A stretch of 64,000 nucleotides of DNA. Source: Marchantia polymorpha subsp. ruderalis. Lineage: Eukaryota; Streptophyta; Marchantiopsida; Marchantiales; Marchantiaceae. Location: contig AP031356.1 in NCBI GenBank assembly GCA_037833965.1, forward strand, positions 12,050,501 through 12,114,500, read 5' to 3'. The notes under the pieces are model-generated. The model saw only the letters and a program-made list of their open reading frames with translations, was not told the origin of the DNA and did not search any database. The position numbers were made by a program, and so were the translations under genes. The first letter of the stretch is position 1; each line of letters begins with the position of its first letter. Shown in pieces: positions 51,802 to 62,614 of the stretch.

Positions 51802-52143
51802 CTATGTTGACGACACCCTCCTCCTCTGAGTAACGATTGCTCTCCCATCCTGTAAATAAGCAACAAAACCCGATTCTTGAGCCTCTTTTACCTTCGCAAG
51901 CTCCTTTCTCCTAACTTCCACTTGTAGAGGAGTCAGATCAGGATCCAACCATATTCTACGTCCCTTTAACATAGCCTTATTAGCCAAGGCAACATCACGT
52001 TGAGTTTGATTGACAAACTTCACTATAATACCACGAGGTTGAGCTCCCTTGTTTCCAATACGAAAAGCTTGAGCCAATTCCGCATTGGAAACCTGAAGTG
52101 TTTCATCCAAAAACTTGGTGACAACACTCTTGACATGCTTCAC
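51802..52143 (-). pseudogene. LINE-B3 ORF1, N-terminal half deleted
   Basis: Residues from KSVVTKFLDETLQVSNAE to RRRVSST remain (C-terminal half of the RRM and the end). The coiled coil is gone; the frame joins proximal monomer sequence at ~52138. The TAG CAA TCC junction to ORF2 is intact. Confidence 0.85.
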
Positions 52144-53987
52144 ACATGACAGTTTTCAGCCTCCGATCATGCTTCGTCGAAAAGATAAAAATGTCTGAAC
52201 ATTTTTGTGACCACCTAAACACTCGAAACAAAAAGTTGAAACTCCAAATGGGCTGTAACTTCTGACTCAAGAGTCCATTCACCTTCAAACTTTTTATGCT
52301 ACTGCCGAATATTGATCTCCAAGTCCTCAAAAATTTTCAGCCTCAAATCATGATTTGTCGAAAAGATAAAAATGTCTAAACATTTTTGTGACCACCTAAA
52401 CACTCGAGATAAAAAGTCGAAACTCAAAATGGGCTGTAACTTCTGACTCAAGCGTCCGTTCACCTTCAATCTTTTTATGCTACTGCCGAATATTAATCTC
52501 CAAGTCCTCAAAAATTTTCAGCCTCAGATCATGCTTCGTCGAAAAGATAAAAATGTCTGAACATTTTTGTGACCTCCGGAACACGCGAAACAAAAAGTTG
52601 AAACTCAAAATGGGCTGTTACTTCTGACTCAAGCGTCCGTTCACCTTCAAACTTTTTATGCTACTGCCGAATATTGATCTCCAAGTCCCAAAAAAATTTC
52701 AGTCTCAGATCATGCTTCGTCGAAAAGATAAAAATGTCTGAACATTTTTGTGACCACCGGAACACTCGAAACAAAAAGTTAAAACTCAAAATGGGCTTTA
52801 ACTTCTGACTCAAGCGTCCGTTCACCTTCAAACTTTTTATGCTACTGCCGAATATTGATCATCAAGTCCCCAAAAATTTTCAGCCTCAGATCATACTTCG
52901 TCAAAAAGATAAAAATGTCTGAACATTTTTGTGACCACCGGAACACTCGAAACAAAAAGTCGAAACTCCAAATGGGCTGTGACTTCTGACTCAAGCGTCC
53001 GTTCACCTTCAAACTTTTTATGCTACTGCCGAATATTGACCTCCAAGTCCTCAAAAATTTTCAGTCTCAGATCATGCTTCGTCAAAAAGATAAAAATGTC
53101 TGAACATTTTTGTGACCACCGGAACACTCGAAACAAAAAGTCGAAACTCCAAATGGGCTGTAACTTCTGACTCAAGCGTCTGTTCACCTTCAAACTTTTT
53201 ATGCTACTGCCGAATATTGATCATCAAGTCCCCAAAAATTTTCAGCCTCAGATCATGCTTCCTCAAAAAGACAAAAATGTCTGAACATTTTTGTGACCCC
53301 CCAAACACTCAAAACAAAAAGTCGAAACTCCAAATGGGCTGTAACTTCTGACTCAAGCGTCCGTTTACCTTCACACTTTTTATGCTACTGCCGAATATTG
53401 ATCTCCAAGTCCCCAAAAATTTTCAGCCTCAGATCATACTTCGTCAAAAAGATAAAAATGTGTGAACATTTTTGTGACCACGTAAAACACTCGCAATTGA
53501 CACTCTTCGCTGAAGAAATTCGTGAACTTCGGCGTGCCAACTCCAAAATGCGTGCAATTTTGCAGGCTGGAGCGCGCTACCCAACTTCACGCCCCTGCAA
53601 ATTTTCAGCTTCCTTGGACACTCACACGCGAAGAAATGATCTCTGCAAGAAACGATCTCGACCCCAACACTCGAAAACTCCAACTCGAAACTTGAGAAAT
53701 CCATGAACTTCGGCGTCCCAACTCCAAAATGCGTGAAATTTTGCAGGCTAGAGCGCGCTACCCAACTCCACGCATCTGCAAATTTTCAGCTTCCGTGGAC
53801 ACTCACACGCGAAGAAACAATCTTTGCAAAAAACGATCTCGACCCCAACACTCGAAAACTCCAACTCGAAACTTGAGAAATCCGTGAACTTCGGCGTCCC
53901 AACTCCAAAATGCGTGAAATTTTGCAGGCTGGAGCGCGCTACCCAACTCCACGCCCCTGCAAATTTTCAGCTTCCGTGGACACTTAG
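52144..53987 (-). repeat. LINE-B3 5' monomers (proximal x~7, distal x~3)
   Basis: 181-bp units; proximal landmark AAAATGTCTGAACATTTTTG repeats to ~53280. Switch to the distal type at ~53476 with the same transition sequence as B1. Distal part truncated at 53987 by a LINE-A fragment. Confidence 0.85.
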
Positions 53988-54422
53988 ACAAATGATTTGA
54001 CTGAGCATTTCTTGACTTTTGGAGCCACTTGTAATCTGAAAGTTCTCAATGGTGTTTCTTTCTTTCCCAACTCTCACTCCAATACATGTTTTTCCTCTAC
54101 CGGTGTTAGCACTATAGATTATCTTTTGTCCTCTGCCACTAATAGTTCATTTATCTCAGCGTTTGATATTCTAGAGCCTCAACCAGAATCAGATCATACA
54201 ACTCTTTTATTTACTCTTTTGTTGTCAACGTCAATCCTTCTCCCTACATGTCACTATGTTTCTACTTCCCCCAAGTTTTGTTTAGATGTTAGTAAGAAGC
54301 AACTTTATAGTGAACATTTCCAAGACCTCTTGACTTGTACTACTTGGAGCCTTGATCCACATACATCTAGTTTGTAACTAACAGAGTTGCTCCAAAACTC
54401 TGCTTCTAAGTTCTTCTAAGTT
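53988..54422 (+). mobile_element. LINE-A endonuclease C-terminal fragment
   Basis: ACAAATGATTTGACTGAGC to a short stutter CTTCTAAGTTCTTCTAAG. Encodes EHFLTFGATCN to SDHTTLLF and the linker, with a stop (SL*LTELL) near 54377. Confidence 0.8.
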
Positions 54423-55470
54423 CTAAACTTGAAGGTTCTCAATGGAACCTCTCGCTTTCCCAACTCTCAGTCCAATACTTGTTTTTCCCCTACCGATGCT
54501 AGCACAATAGATTTTCTCTTGTCTTCCTTGGTTAGTACCTCTCTGATCTCCAATTTTGATGTTTTGGATCCTCAACCTGAATCAGATCATGCACCTCTTT
54601 TGTTCACACTTTCAATGTCAAAATCAATCTCTACTTCACCTTGCCAATCTCTTTTAGCTTCTCCCAAGTTTCGCTTAGATCCTTGTAAAAGAGACCTTTA
54701 TGCAGAACATCTACAAGATCTTTTGACTCACACCATATGGAGTCCAGATTCGCATACCGCTAGTTTACAGCTCATAGAATTGCTCAAAACTTCTGCATCG
54801 AAGTTCTTTTTGAGGCATAGTACTAGGATTGCTAAGGGGCTACCTTGCAATGGATGGTTTGACTCCGAATGCAAGCTAGCAAGGGCAAGGTCTGTTGATA
54901 GGTCTTTGGATATTCAAAGTCGGCTTCTTTTGACAAGGATATACAAAGACTTGGTGAAGTCTAAGAAACGAGCTTTCTTAAGACGAAAGCAAGAATCCTT
55001 GACAAAGGACCTGATGAAGGATCCCAAGTCCTTTTGGAGACGATTAGCTACACCATCGTCAAAACCTTCTCTTGATTCCGAGTCTTTGGTAGCTTTTGCC
55101 GAAAAGCTCTATTTCTTTCCAGAAGCCACATCTGCCATATTGCGAAGCAACACCTGGATTATTTTCGGAAGGAGAGGTGATGACTATTCTCCGAAAATTA
55201 GCAAATGGCAAATGTGAGGATTTAGATGGCTTGTCCATTGAACTTATCAAGTGGGGAGGAGATTGTATTGGACCGATTCTCACTAAGCATGCGGAAGATT
55301 GTTCCTATTCATAAATCAGGAAGGAAGTACGTGGTGACAAACTATCGCACCATCATGGTTGGTAGTGTTTTTGCCAAGTTGTTTGGGAAGTTGGTAGAAT
55401 CGAAGTTGAGCACATGGACAGAGGATTTTCAGAAGAGAGCAAAGGCCCAAGCCGGTTTTCGTCCTACATA
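54423..55470 (+). mobile_element. LINE-B EN/linker/RT fragment, internally deleted
   Basis: From NLKVLNGTSRFPNSQ through SDHAPLLF and the linker to the RT N-terminus. Frame break near 55131 (PEATSAILRS, the same change as at 44095, so shared ancestry) and a ~40-bp deletion at ~55288 (LTKH joined to MRKIVPIHKSG). Ends at QAGFRPTY. Confidence 0.82.
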
Positions 55471-55951
55471 CAAAAAGCTCCTCAAATCCTCTCAAAAAGC
55501 TCAGACCTCCAAGACACGTCAACTTCTCGCTCCGAATGGTGTTCTGCTTGAAATTTTGCAGGCTGATGCGCCCTGCCCTACTCCAGCGTTTCACCAAATT
55601 GTAGCTCCAGATCACTCCGAACGTAGAAGATACAGCTCCCGTAAGAATCTCTTGCCCTCAAATCTTGAAACTCAAAGCTCAAAACTCAAAATTGGACGCA
55701 CTCTGACTCCAAAACTCCGTTCGACCTGAAAATTGACAAGCTTGAGCGCTCTACCCAACGTCACAACGCCACAAAATTTCAGCCTCCGTTCACACTTGAG
55801 CTCAAAGTTACGGCCCCTGCAAGATTCGGCCCTCCCCTCTCAAAAAGCTCAGACCTCCAAGACACGTCAACTTCTCGCTCCAAATGGCGTTCTGCTTGAA
55901 ATTTTGCAGGCTGATGCGCCCTGCCCTACTCCAACGTTCCACTAAATTTAG
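55471..55951 (-). repeat. LINE-C monomers, ~1.4 units
   Basis: 348-bp type (CTCAAAAAGCTCAGACCTCC twice, ~55490 and ~55838). Confidence 0.85.
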
Positions 55952-56302
55952 GAGTTGAACATTGATAGGAGTGAACGTATTTGTAGGCTATGTGATGGAA
56001 GAAAAGTTGAGGATGAAGAGCATGTATTTCTTACTTGTACTAGGTATGTAGAGATTAGAGTGGCTCATAAAGTTGTAGTTGAGAATTTTTATTCTTTGCT
56101 TCAGCTTGAACCTTATGATTTAGGTTCTTACATTAGGGACATTATTAGTTATCGTTCTAGTGCTCTTGGCACTAGCTAGGGTTTGGCCTTTGGGGTCTTT
56201 TCCCTTGTTTGTGGCTGTCGCTTGTATTGTGTTTTTCAGCCTTTTGACCCTTTGGGTCCCCCGGGCTTGATCTATTACCATTTACCATTTACCATTTACC
56301 AT
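55952..56302 (+). mobile_element. LINE-C 3' end with tail
   Basis: Knuckle ICRLC..EEHVFLTC, end YRSSALGTS (stop ~56177-56179), C-type 3' UTR, hairpin with CCCCCGGGC, tail. Confidence 0.88.
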
Positions 56303-56459
56303 TAGGGATGTTATTAGTTACCGTTCTAGTGCTTTGGACACTAGCTAGGGGGTTCTTTTGATTCTCTCCTTGTTTGGAGTTGGTTTCTTTGTATTGTGTT
56401 TTTTAGCCTTTTGACCCTTTGGGTCCCACGGGCTTGATCTATTTACCATTACCATTACC
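56303..56459 (+). mobile_element. LINE-B-like 3' end, ~155 bp
   Basis: ATTAGGGATGTTATTAGTTACC, end of ORF2, 3' UTR with differences (TTGATTCTCTCC, GTTGGTTTC), hairpin and an irregular tail. Confidence 0.8.
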
Positions 56460-57147
56460 TATTAGAAGGGTGATATCTCTTGATGCTTCTCGACTTCCTC
56501 TTCATGCTTTGCGTGCCACACGTTCCAAGGGATGGTTTGCAGATGTGATGACTTGGTCTTTGAGGTGGAATGTGACGGAATTGGATTGGGATCTGCAACC
56601 TATGGCCCTTCGCGAGCCTATTAAGGAGGAGTTTCTCAACATCATTTGGAGGAGAGGAGTCACTAAAATGCAGTTTTATCAACTTCATGTGAATCCTATG
56701 CTTATTTATTGTGAGCAAGGGTACCTTGTTGCAGAGATCGCTACATCTTTACGTTATATTATTGCCAGACATAGAACATGATCTCATAGGCTTGGAATTG
56801 AGGAAGGACGTTGGTTGAATATTGATAGGAGTGAACGGATTTGTAGGCTATGTGATGGGAGAAATGTTGAGGATGAAAAGCATGTGTTTATTACTTGTAC
56901 TAGATATATAGAGATTCGAGTGGCGAATAAAGTTGATGTCGAGAATTTCTTTTCTCTACTTCAACTCGAGCCTTATGATTTAGGTTGTTACATTAGAGAT
57001 ATTATTAGTTACCGTTCTAGTGCTTTGGGCACTAGCTATGAGGTTCTTTTGGTTCTCTCCTAGTTTGGAGTTGGATTGTTTGTATTGTGTTTTTTAGCCT
57101 TTTGACCCTTTGGGTCCCATGGGCTTGATCTATTTACCATTTACCAC
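56460..57147 (+). mobile_element. LINE-B 3' end, ~690 bp
   Basis: From RRVISLDASRLPLHA to tail. Stop near 56779-56781 (HRT then TGA). Knuckle ICRLC..EKHVFITC. End YRSSALGTSYE with a lost native stop. Confidence 0.85.
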
Positions 57148-57360
57148 ATTGAAATATTTGAAATTTACAATAAAATTTTTGAACTGTGAAATAAAATTGT
57201 TGAAATTTATAGTGAAATCTTTGAACTGTACACTGAAATCATTGAAATTTACAATGAAATCGTCAAAAATATTGAAATCTCTAAAGTTTATAGTAAAATC
57301 GTTGAAAATGTTGATCCGTGAAAATCCTCTGAAAAAGTGCGTACTTAAGTGGGAGCTTAC
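57148..57360. repeat. AT-rich degenerate minisatellite
   Basis: Irregular repeats of ~36-42 bp built on GAAATTTAYARTRAAATC. Read forward it gives repeated LKFIVKSLN-like peptides, a consequence of the repeat. Sits exactly between two LINE fragments. Origin unknown. Confidence 0.6.
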
Positions 57361-58047
57361 TTGACCATCACTTATATTAGAAGGGTGAAATCTCTTGATG
57401 CTTCTCGTCTTACTCTTCATGCTTTGCATGCCACAAGTTCCAAGACATGGTTTGCAGATGTGATGACTTGGTCTTTAAGTAGAATGTGACGGAACTGGAT
57501 TGTGATCTACAACCTATGGCCCAATGGAGAGCAATTTCTCAACATCATATGAAGCAGACGAAACACCAAAATGCAGTTTTATCAACTTCATGTGAATCCT
57601 ATGCTTATTTATTGTGAGCAAGGATATCTTGTTGCTGAGATCTATACATATTTACGTCATATTATTGCCATATCATAGACTTCAAATTGAAGAATGACGT
57701 TGGTTGAATATTGATAGAAGTAAACGGGTTTGTAGACTATGTGATGGGAGAAATGTTGAGTATGAAGAACATGTGTTTCTTACTTGTACTAGATATATAG
57801 AGATTAGATTGGCTCATAAAGTTATTGTTGAAAAAATCTATTCTTTGCTTGGTAAATGGTAAATGCTTCAACTTGAATCTTATGATTTAGGTTGTTATAT
57901 TAGAGATATTATTAATTATCGTTCTAATGCTCTTGGCACTAGCCAGTGTGTTCTTTTGGTTCTTTACTATATTGGTATTCGATTTTTTGTAAAGTGTTTT
58001 TGGACCTTTGGGTACCACGGGCTGATCTATTTACCATTTACTATATT
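57361..58047 (+). mobile_element. Old, diverged LINE copy at the edge of the nest
   Basis: Matches ORF2 C-terminal region and 3' end (LTITYIRRV-like, knuckle region, TTTTTGGACCTTTGGGTACC hairpin remnant, tail), with many substitutions and indels. Clearly older than all other copies. Marks the border to unique host DNA. Confidence 0.8.
57851..57864 (-). mobile_element. 14-bp solo tail insertion in the old LINE
   Basis: GGTAAATGGTAAAT flanked by GCTT at 57847-57850 and 57865-57868. The uninterrupted reading CTTTGCTTCAACTTGA matches other copies. Confidence 0.85.
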
Positions 58048-60457
58048 ATGTTACATCCCTATACAGTAGATAGGGATTTCTGCATTTACTTGGCCCGGTA
58101 GATTGGAGGAAACTGTCGTGTGCGTTCAGTAGTGCATGCTATATGTTTGGAAACGAGCCATCGACTTACATTGCAATCGTACGTTTCTAGCCACAATAAT
58201 ACGACTAACCAGCGTTCTAATCTTTACGACAGGAACCTTACCCTCTTATGATACTATGCATGTAAGAGCTTGCCGTCACTCTTGTGTCTCGAAAGAGCAA
58301 CTCAAAGATCATAGGAAGGATTCCAACAAGGGGAGAGAGAACCGCTAAATTTAATCCTCTCAATAGAATCCGTGGTGCTTAGGCTAAGGCCTTTTTTCCT
58401 CGCGGGGGAAGATAATAGAAGGCAATTTAAATAATAAATGACCAGGTCTTGAGCAGAAAGGCGTGGGGGACTGATCGATCGGTGCTTCGACATGGAACTC
58501 TCGGGGTCAATATTGGATAGAATGAACCCTAAACCCTTGGGAATCCAGTAGAGGAGGAAAGCTGTGGCAATCTACGATGACGCCGATTGATTCTCGTAAC
58601 TGAAGCTTCAATTCAGCTTGTCGCGTGTAGGATAACTCGACGGAGTTCCTTTCGATTCACACGGAAAACCTCGAGATACTTCTGGTGTCGAATGCACATT
58701 CCCAAACGTTGCAGTGCGTGATTTTGCATCAGACTTTTCGCACAGTTTTTGAAAAGGACGATTCTCGATTCTGCTTTTTTAGAGTGGGCCAAGCAGCAAA
58801 AGTCTGTATCCCTTTGTTTCACTCCCATCTCCTTTTCTGTTGGACCGTTGCTGCTTTCGGTGATGATGGTTGCCAGAGATCTCTCTTTGGCCCCATTATC
58901 CAACTGACGACCGAATTGAACCCTGTGACGAGTTGAGTCTTTAAATTTGTCAAGGCAAGAGTCTTTTCCAAACCCCATCTGAGCCTGTCCTAGACCGGCG
59001 GTACCTGTCACCACTGCGGCTTTAAGCTAAAGTCCAAACACAAGATTGCTCCAGAAGATTTGTAGCCTCCAGAGACAAATCTGCCTCCAGCGACGGACAC
59101 ACCTTTTTCAACCAGGGCTGACAAATTCTCTCTTTCTCGAGTCTCCAGGCAAGAAATTCATTCAAGTGGGGCAGATGTCCCGACATCAGTCTCGAATCTT
59201 GTACGATGAAGGCCCATCAGCTGTGATGACTCAAATGATAGAAGAGGAAAGGCAAAGTGGTGGAAACCCAGCCAGACCTTTTATTGCTGGTTTGTACACA
59301 TGTATCATCATGATGAAAGAAAAGGTACCGGTGTTGGTGTGCGTAGGAGGAGGTCTTCGGACTGAACGTCCGATCAGGACAAATTGACTATGGAAGCATA
59401 AAGCGTCTCAGAGCGGATTGGTGGCAGATTTCGCTTGAAAACAGGACAGGTGAAAGAGCTGAGGTCGAGGTATTGAAAAGGTTCACTTGAGGTACATGAA
59501 AAGGTTATCAGGAGACCACAACTTGATCGAGCGAATGACCAGCTGAACCCGCACGGTCATTCGTTCGTACTATATATTCTATGCCGAGTACGTATCTACT
59601 TGGACATCTGTGGTCTACCCAAGTCGCACCCAAATCCTCGTTGCCGACCACGATCATCCAGCAAGCTTTTGCACACAAGGATCAACACGTCCAGAAATAG
59701 CGGGGTGTCGGTAAGGAGCTTCCATGTGGTGACAGTGGGCATAAGCCTGTGGCGTGAAGAAAGTGGGAGTGACAGTGGGCATACGGCCTGACATGGCACT
59801 GCATGGGCCTCTGCCCACTTGCACTCCGTATTGTTATCTCATGGAGAACTTCTGCTCATCTCCTACTCATGATCATCGATTTCATCGTCGTTGTCGGGGG
59901 TCGAAGCTCCAGCGACCGTAACTAATAGGAGAATCGGAAGCTCGCAGCTATCCTACACTGTCTGCCTACACGCCTACACACCTAACCCTGCCGATCCACA
60001 CCCATGCTGACTACCATGGAGCAGACTCAGATCTTGCTGTATTTGTACAAAATGGTGACAACTAATGACTAAAGCACTACACATCTTCCACACCATCACC
60101 AAGCTCAACCACACCTCGATCTACGCGAGGGAATCGAACAGGTCCGAACAGGCTCTGTCATCTCATTTTTTGGTGTTGTGATGTACCTGCAAGCGCCTAT
60201 TTTATACAACAAATAACAAATCTCCCAGCCCACAGGTTTCTACTTCGATTCCATGGACGGGGCGCCTCGAGCTCAATCTCTCTACCTCTAGTATGGACAT
60301 CTATCAATCAATCTATCCAGGGCACTCCGGCCACTATTATATACACTAGCACATTACATGGACAGTTGGACAGATTTGCATAGTCCTAAACGCACACGCA
60401 ATCAGCGCGATCATGCTTCTGTTACCATGTCGGTCGGTCGGTCTGCAGCGGATGGGC
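58048..60457. other. Host intergenic DNA, no supported gene
   Basis: Composition changes at 58048 and no LINE sequence is seen. Open frames up to 133 codons (58613-59014 minus, 59046-59387 plus) show no recognisable domain or motif. A 16-bp direct repeat AGTGACAGTGGGCATA occurs near 59728 and 59768. The part next to 60457 should contain the 3' UTR of the host gene; no clear AATAAA was located. Confidence 0.5.
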
Positions 60458-61698
60458 TTAGTAATTGTAGAAGCAAGCGCTATTCGCGTTGAGTAGACAG
60501 CGAGCCCTCGCGGCGATCACATTATCGCGTCCCTTCGTTGCCACTTCGAACTGTGCCAAGTACCGGTTCTGCTTGCCCTCGTTGACCAGCGGCGGCTCAT
60601 TCAGGTAGGCGAATTTGCTCTTGGTCCACCTGCACCACGCCCAACAACGTTCGTTAGTCCCCGCGCACCCAACTACTACTACTGTACTACGACGATGGCA
60701 CATCTCTCGCTCACGCTCACAGAACGCCCAGAAGAGGACTGCGTGACGAGCCTCACGCAGTCCACGGTCTCGGCGGCGAACGTCGAAACGAAAGACGCCC
60801 ACACTCTAACGCATTCTCACTCACCAGTCCGCTTTGCGACCCTTGCCCGCGTCTTGAGGACCATTGAGCGTCGGTGCCGACGGGAGGAGGCTCACGGCGC
60901 CTTCTTTGATGTCGTAGCTGTCGTCGTTCATCTCGAATTTCTGCACAACCGAGGCGTCGTGGTCAATGGCGCCATGGAGGAACAGGGTCGGTGCGGGGAC
61001 GGCGTAAACCTCACGGTGTTGGGCTCTGGGGGCGTGCCCGTGCGAGCGCTCCGAGTCTTAATTTCGACTGCCGTGGTAGAAGCAACGAAGGGAGAGAAGG
61101 GAGGACAGCGTAGAAATACGTACTTGGTATGCCTTGAAAAAGCCAGCGGCCATTTGCGCTTCCTCGAGATGCTCCTTGATGGAGTTTTCCTTGGCACGCC
61201 AGTATCTGGTAACTTCGTCATTGGTCATGGATGACGTAGATCGCTTCAGAGCCGCTGCAACACAAACGTAAACCACGTTGAGTTAAAAAGTTCGTTCGAT
61301 TCTACGGACAAGAGCGGTACGAGAAACGAGCGCTCTCAGCCTTCCGAGCCCAAGAAACACACGACGGTATGCGAGTGACGGGAAATCCCACTGCCACCGG
61401 AGGCAGCGGGTTTCCAGGGCTTCGGACAGCTACGTGTCCTTCTCGGCACTCGATAGCTGCCGCAAGGCCGCTCTCGTTGCAGAATTGCAATTCTGCAACA
61501 ATTCTCTCCGAGCGGTGCCAGTCGAGGGGCAATCATGTTTTGGAAGGAAGTCTAATTCGCTGCTCGATTACAGTCGCTTCGTGATCTATTCACAGGAATG
61601 CAGCAGCAATTGTGCGATTCAGTGGCACGAGAAGAAAACCACGCACCTTGCTGGGCGTTTCTGGGCTTGGTCTGCCAGCCGGCCATCAGAGAGCCCAT
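60458..61698 (-). CDS. Plant-specific protein of unknown function, four exons
   Basis: Minus-strand gene; exons 61698-61647, 61254-61120, 61023-60825 and 60629-60458 (558 nt, 185 aa). Starts MGSLMAGWQTKPRNAQQ, then AALKRSTSSMTNDEVTRYWRAKE, a middle with FLHGAIDHDASVV, then DWWTKSKFAYLNEPP and the end NANSACFYNY. I recognise the MGSLMAGW start, the D-E-V-x-x-Y-W-R motif and the WWT-S-x-A-x-LNEPP motif as a conserved plant family without known function. Introns begin GT and end AG (GTGCGT/TTGCAG, GTATTT/CAGAG, GTGAGT/GTGCAG). The second intron is uncertain: a stronger donor CAA|GTACGT paired with CGGAG|CGC would also stay in frame and change ~8 residues. No membrane segment or signal peptide. 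Confidence 0.8.
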
Positions 61699-62597
61699 CC
61701 TCCCGGGTCAAAGACCTTGCCGTATTGCGGGTGCAGGATTGCGAGTACAGGCAGCTGCGGCCGAGAGCTAAGGATATCGCCCCTGATCGAAACGGAGTCG
61801 CTCACGAAGTCCACTCCGCACGCTCTCTTCAGCTTGGAAATTTCTCTACCACCCCGACAATGACTGGTCTCGGCGCCTAAAATACTGACTTCACGGTCGC
61901 AGCGCAGCGAACAGTGTCGAGCCGAATTCGCGCTCCTTTGGCTCCTCGGCCGTCGGTCTTCTCGTGGCGACTCTTCTTCTCCTGTCACGAAACTCTTCTT
62001 CCGGGCTCACACCAGCGCTGGAAAATAAGGAAAATATACGCGCAACTGTCACGAGAGAAGCGAGCTGTTCTGGATCTGATCGTCTGATGATGCTGATGAT
62101 TGATCTATCTGGCACAATCGTCACTCAATTCCGCCTGCACTGAACTGGAATTTAATCTATTGGTAGCTCCTGGGACTGCTGGCTCGGCTCGTTCGTTCGT
62201 TTCGCTGGGTTGGTATGGGTTCGTTCGGACTCGGACGATCGTCCACGGCGACTGATGAGCTCCTTAATCAGCGCAATTCCTCCCCGCTGCCTGCAATCTA
62301 TCGGTTGAGTGCTGATCCAAGTATGACCTCGTCTTGCTGCTGCTCGTCTCTGTGCGTCCCTGCACTTGTGGGTGGCGAGATTTGCATTGCCATGCCGGCC
62401 TCTTATTCCAATTCCTCCCCCTCGCCGCTAATTTCGTCCCCGGGCCGGCTCGTCTGACGTGGCCCAGGTCCACCTGGACGTCGAATGTCGTCCGGCTGAC
62501 CTGTCACTATGCTCGTGATTGCTCTCTTTAGTGCTCCCGCCTCTTCTCCTTACCTTCCTCACTTCGACTGATATCGAAACTATTTAATTCTGTATTT
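61699..62597. promoter_or_regulatory. GC-rich upstream region of the host gene
   Basis: Probable 5' UTR and promoter of the minus-strand gene; no TATA box could be placed. Open frames here on both strands are short and lack known motifs, as expected for GC-rich noncoding DNA. Confidence 0.45.
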
Positions 62598-62614
62598 AAT
62601 GGTAAATGGTAAAT
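62598..62614 (-). mobile_element. Isolated tail heptamers in host DNA
   Basis: TGGTAAATGGTAAATGG, the LINE tail sequence on the minus strand, ~4.5 kb outside the nest and with no LINE sequence attached. Probably a solo tail insertion; a clear duplication is not visible. Confidence 0.55.

Larger units (their letters stand above)
48437..53987 (-). mobile_element. LINE-B3, near full-length with 5' monomers
   Basis: Tail 48437, ORF2 48545-51801, TAG 51802-51804, shortened ORF1 to ~52138, proximal monomers 52144-~53475, distal monomers ~53476-53987. Shares with LINE-B1 the 28-bp octamer insertion at the same site, so both descend from a copy that already had it. Confidence 0.87.

Noticed and set aside
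57110-57364. 84-aa lysine-rich protein
   Set aside because: It begins in a LINE tail and runs through a degenerate AT-rich repeat. No coding evidence.
1-58047. LTR retrotransposon or capsid-bearing element
   Set aside because: No long terminal repeats, protease, integrase, RNase H or capsid motifs seen. All reverse transcriptase sequence belongs to one LINE family.
58613-59387. Host genes from open frames at 58613-59014 (minus) and 59046-59387 (plus)
   Set aside because: No recognisable domain, composition or splice structure. Length is within chance for this base composition.
61434-61880. 148-aa plus-strand open frame over the host gene
   Set aside because: Antisense to exon 1 and the first intron of the minus-strand gene, with no recognisable motif.
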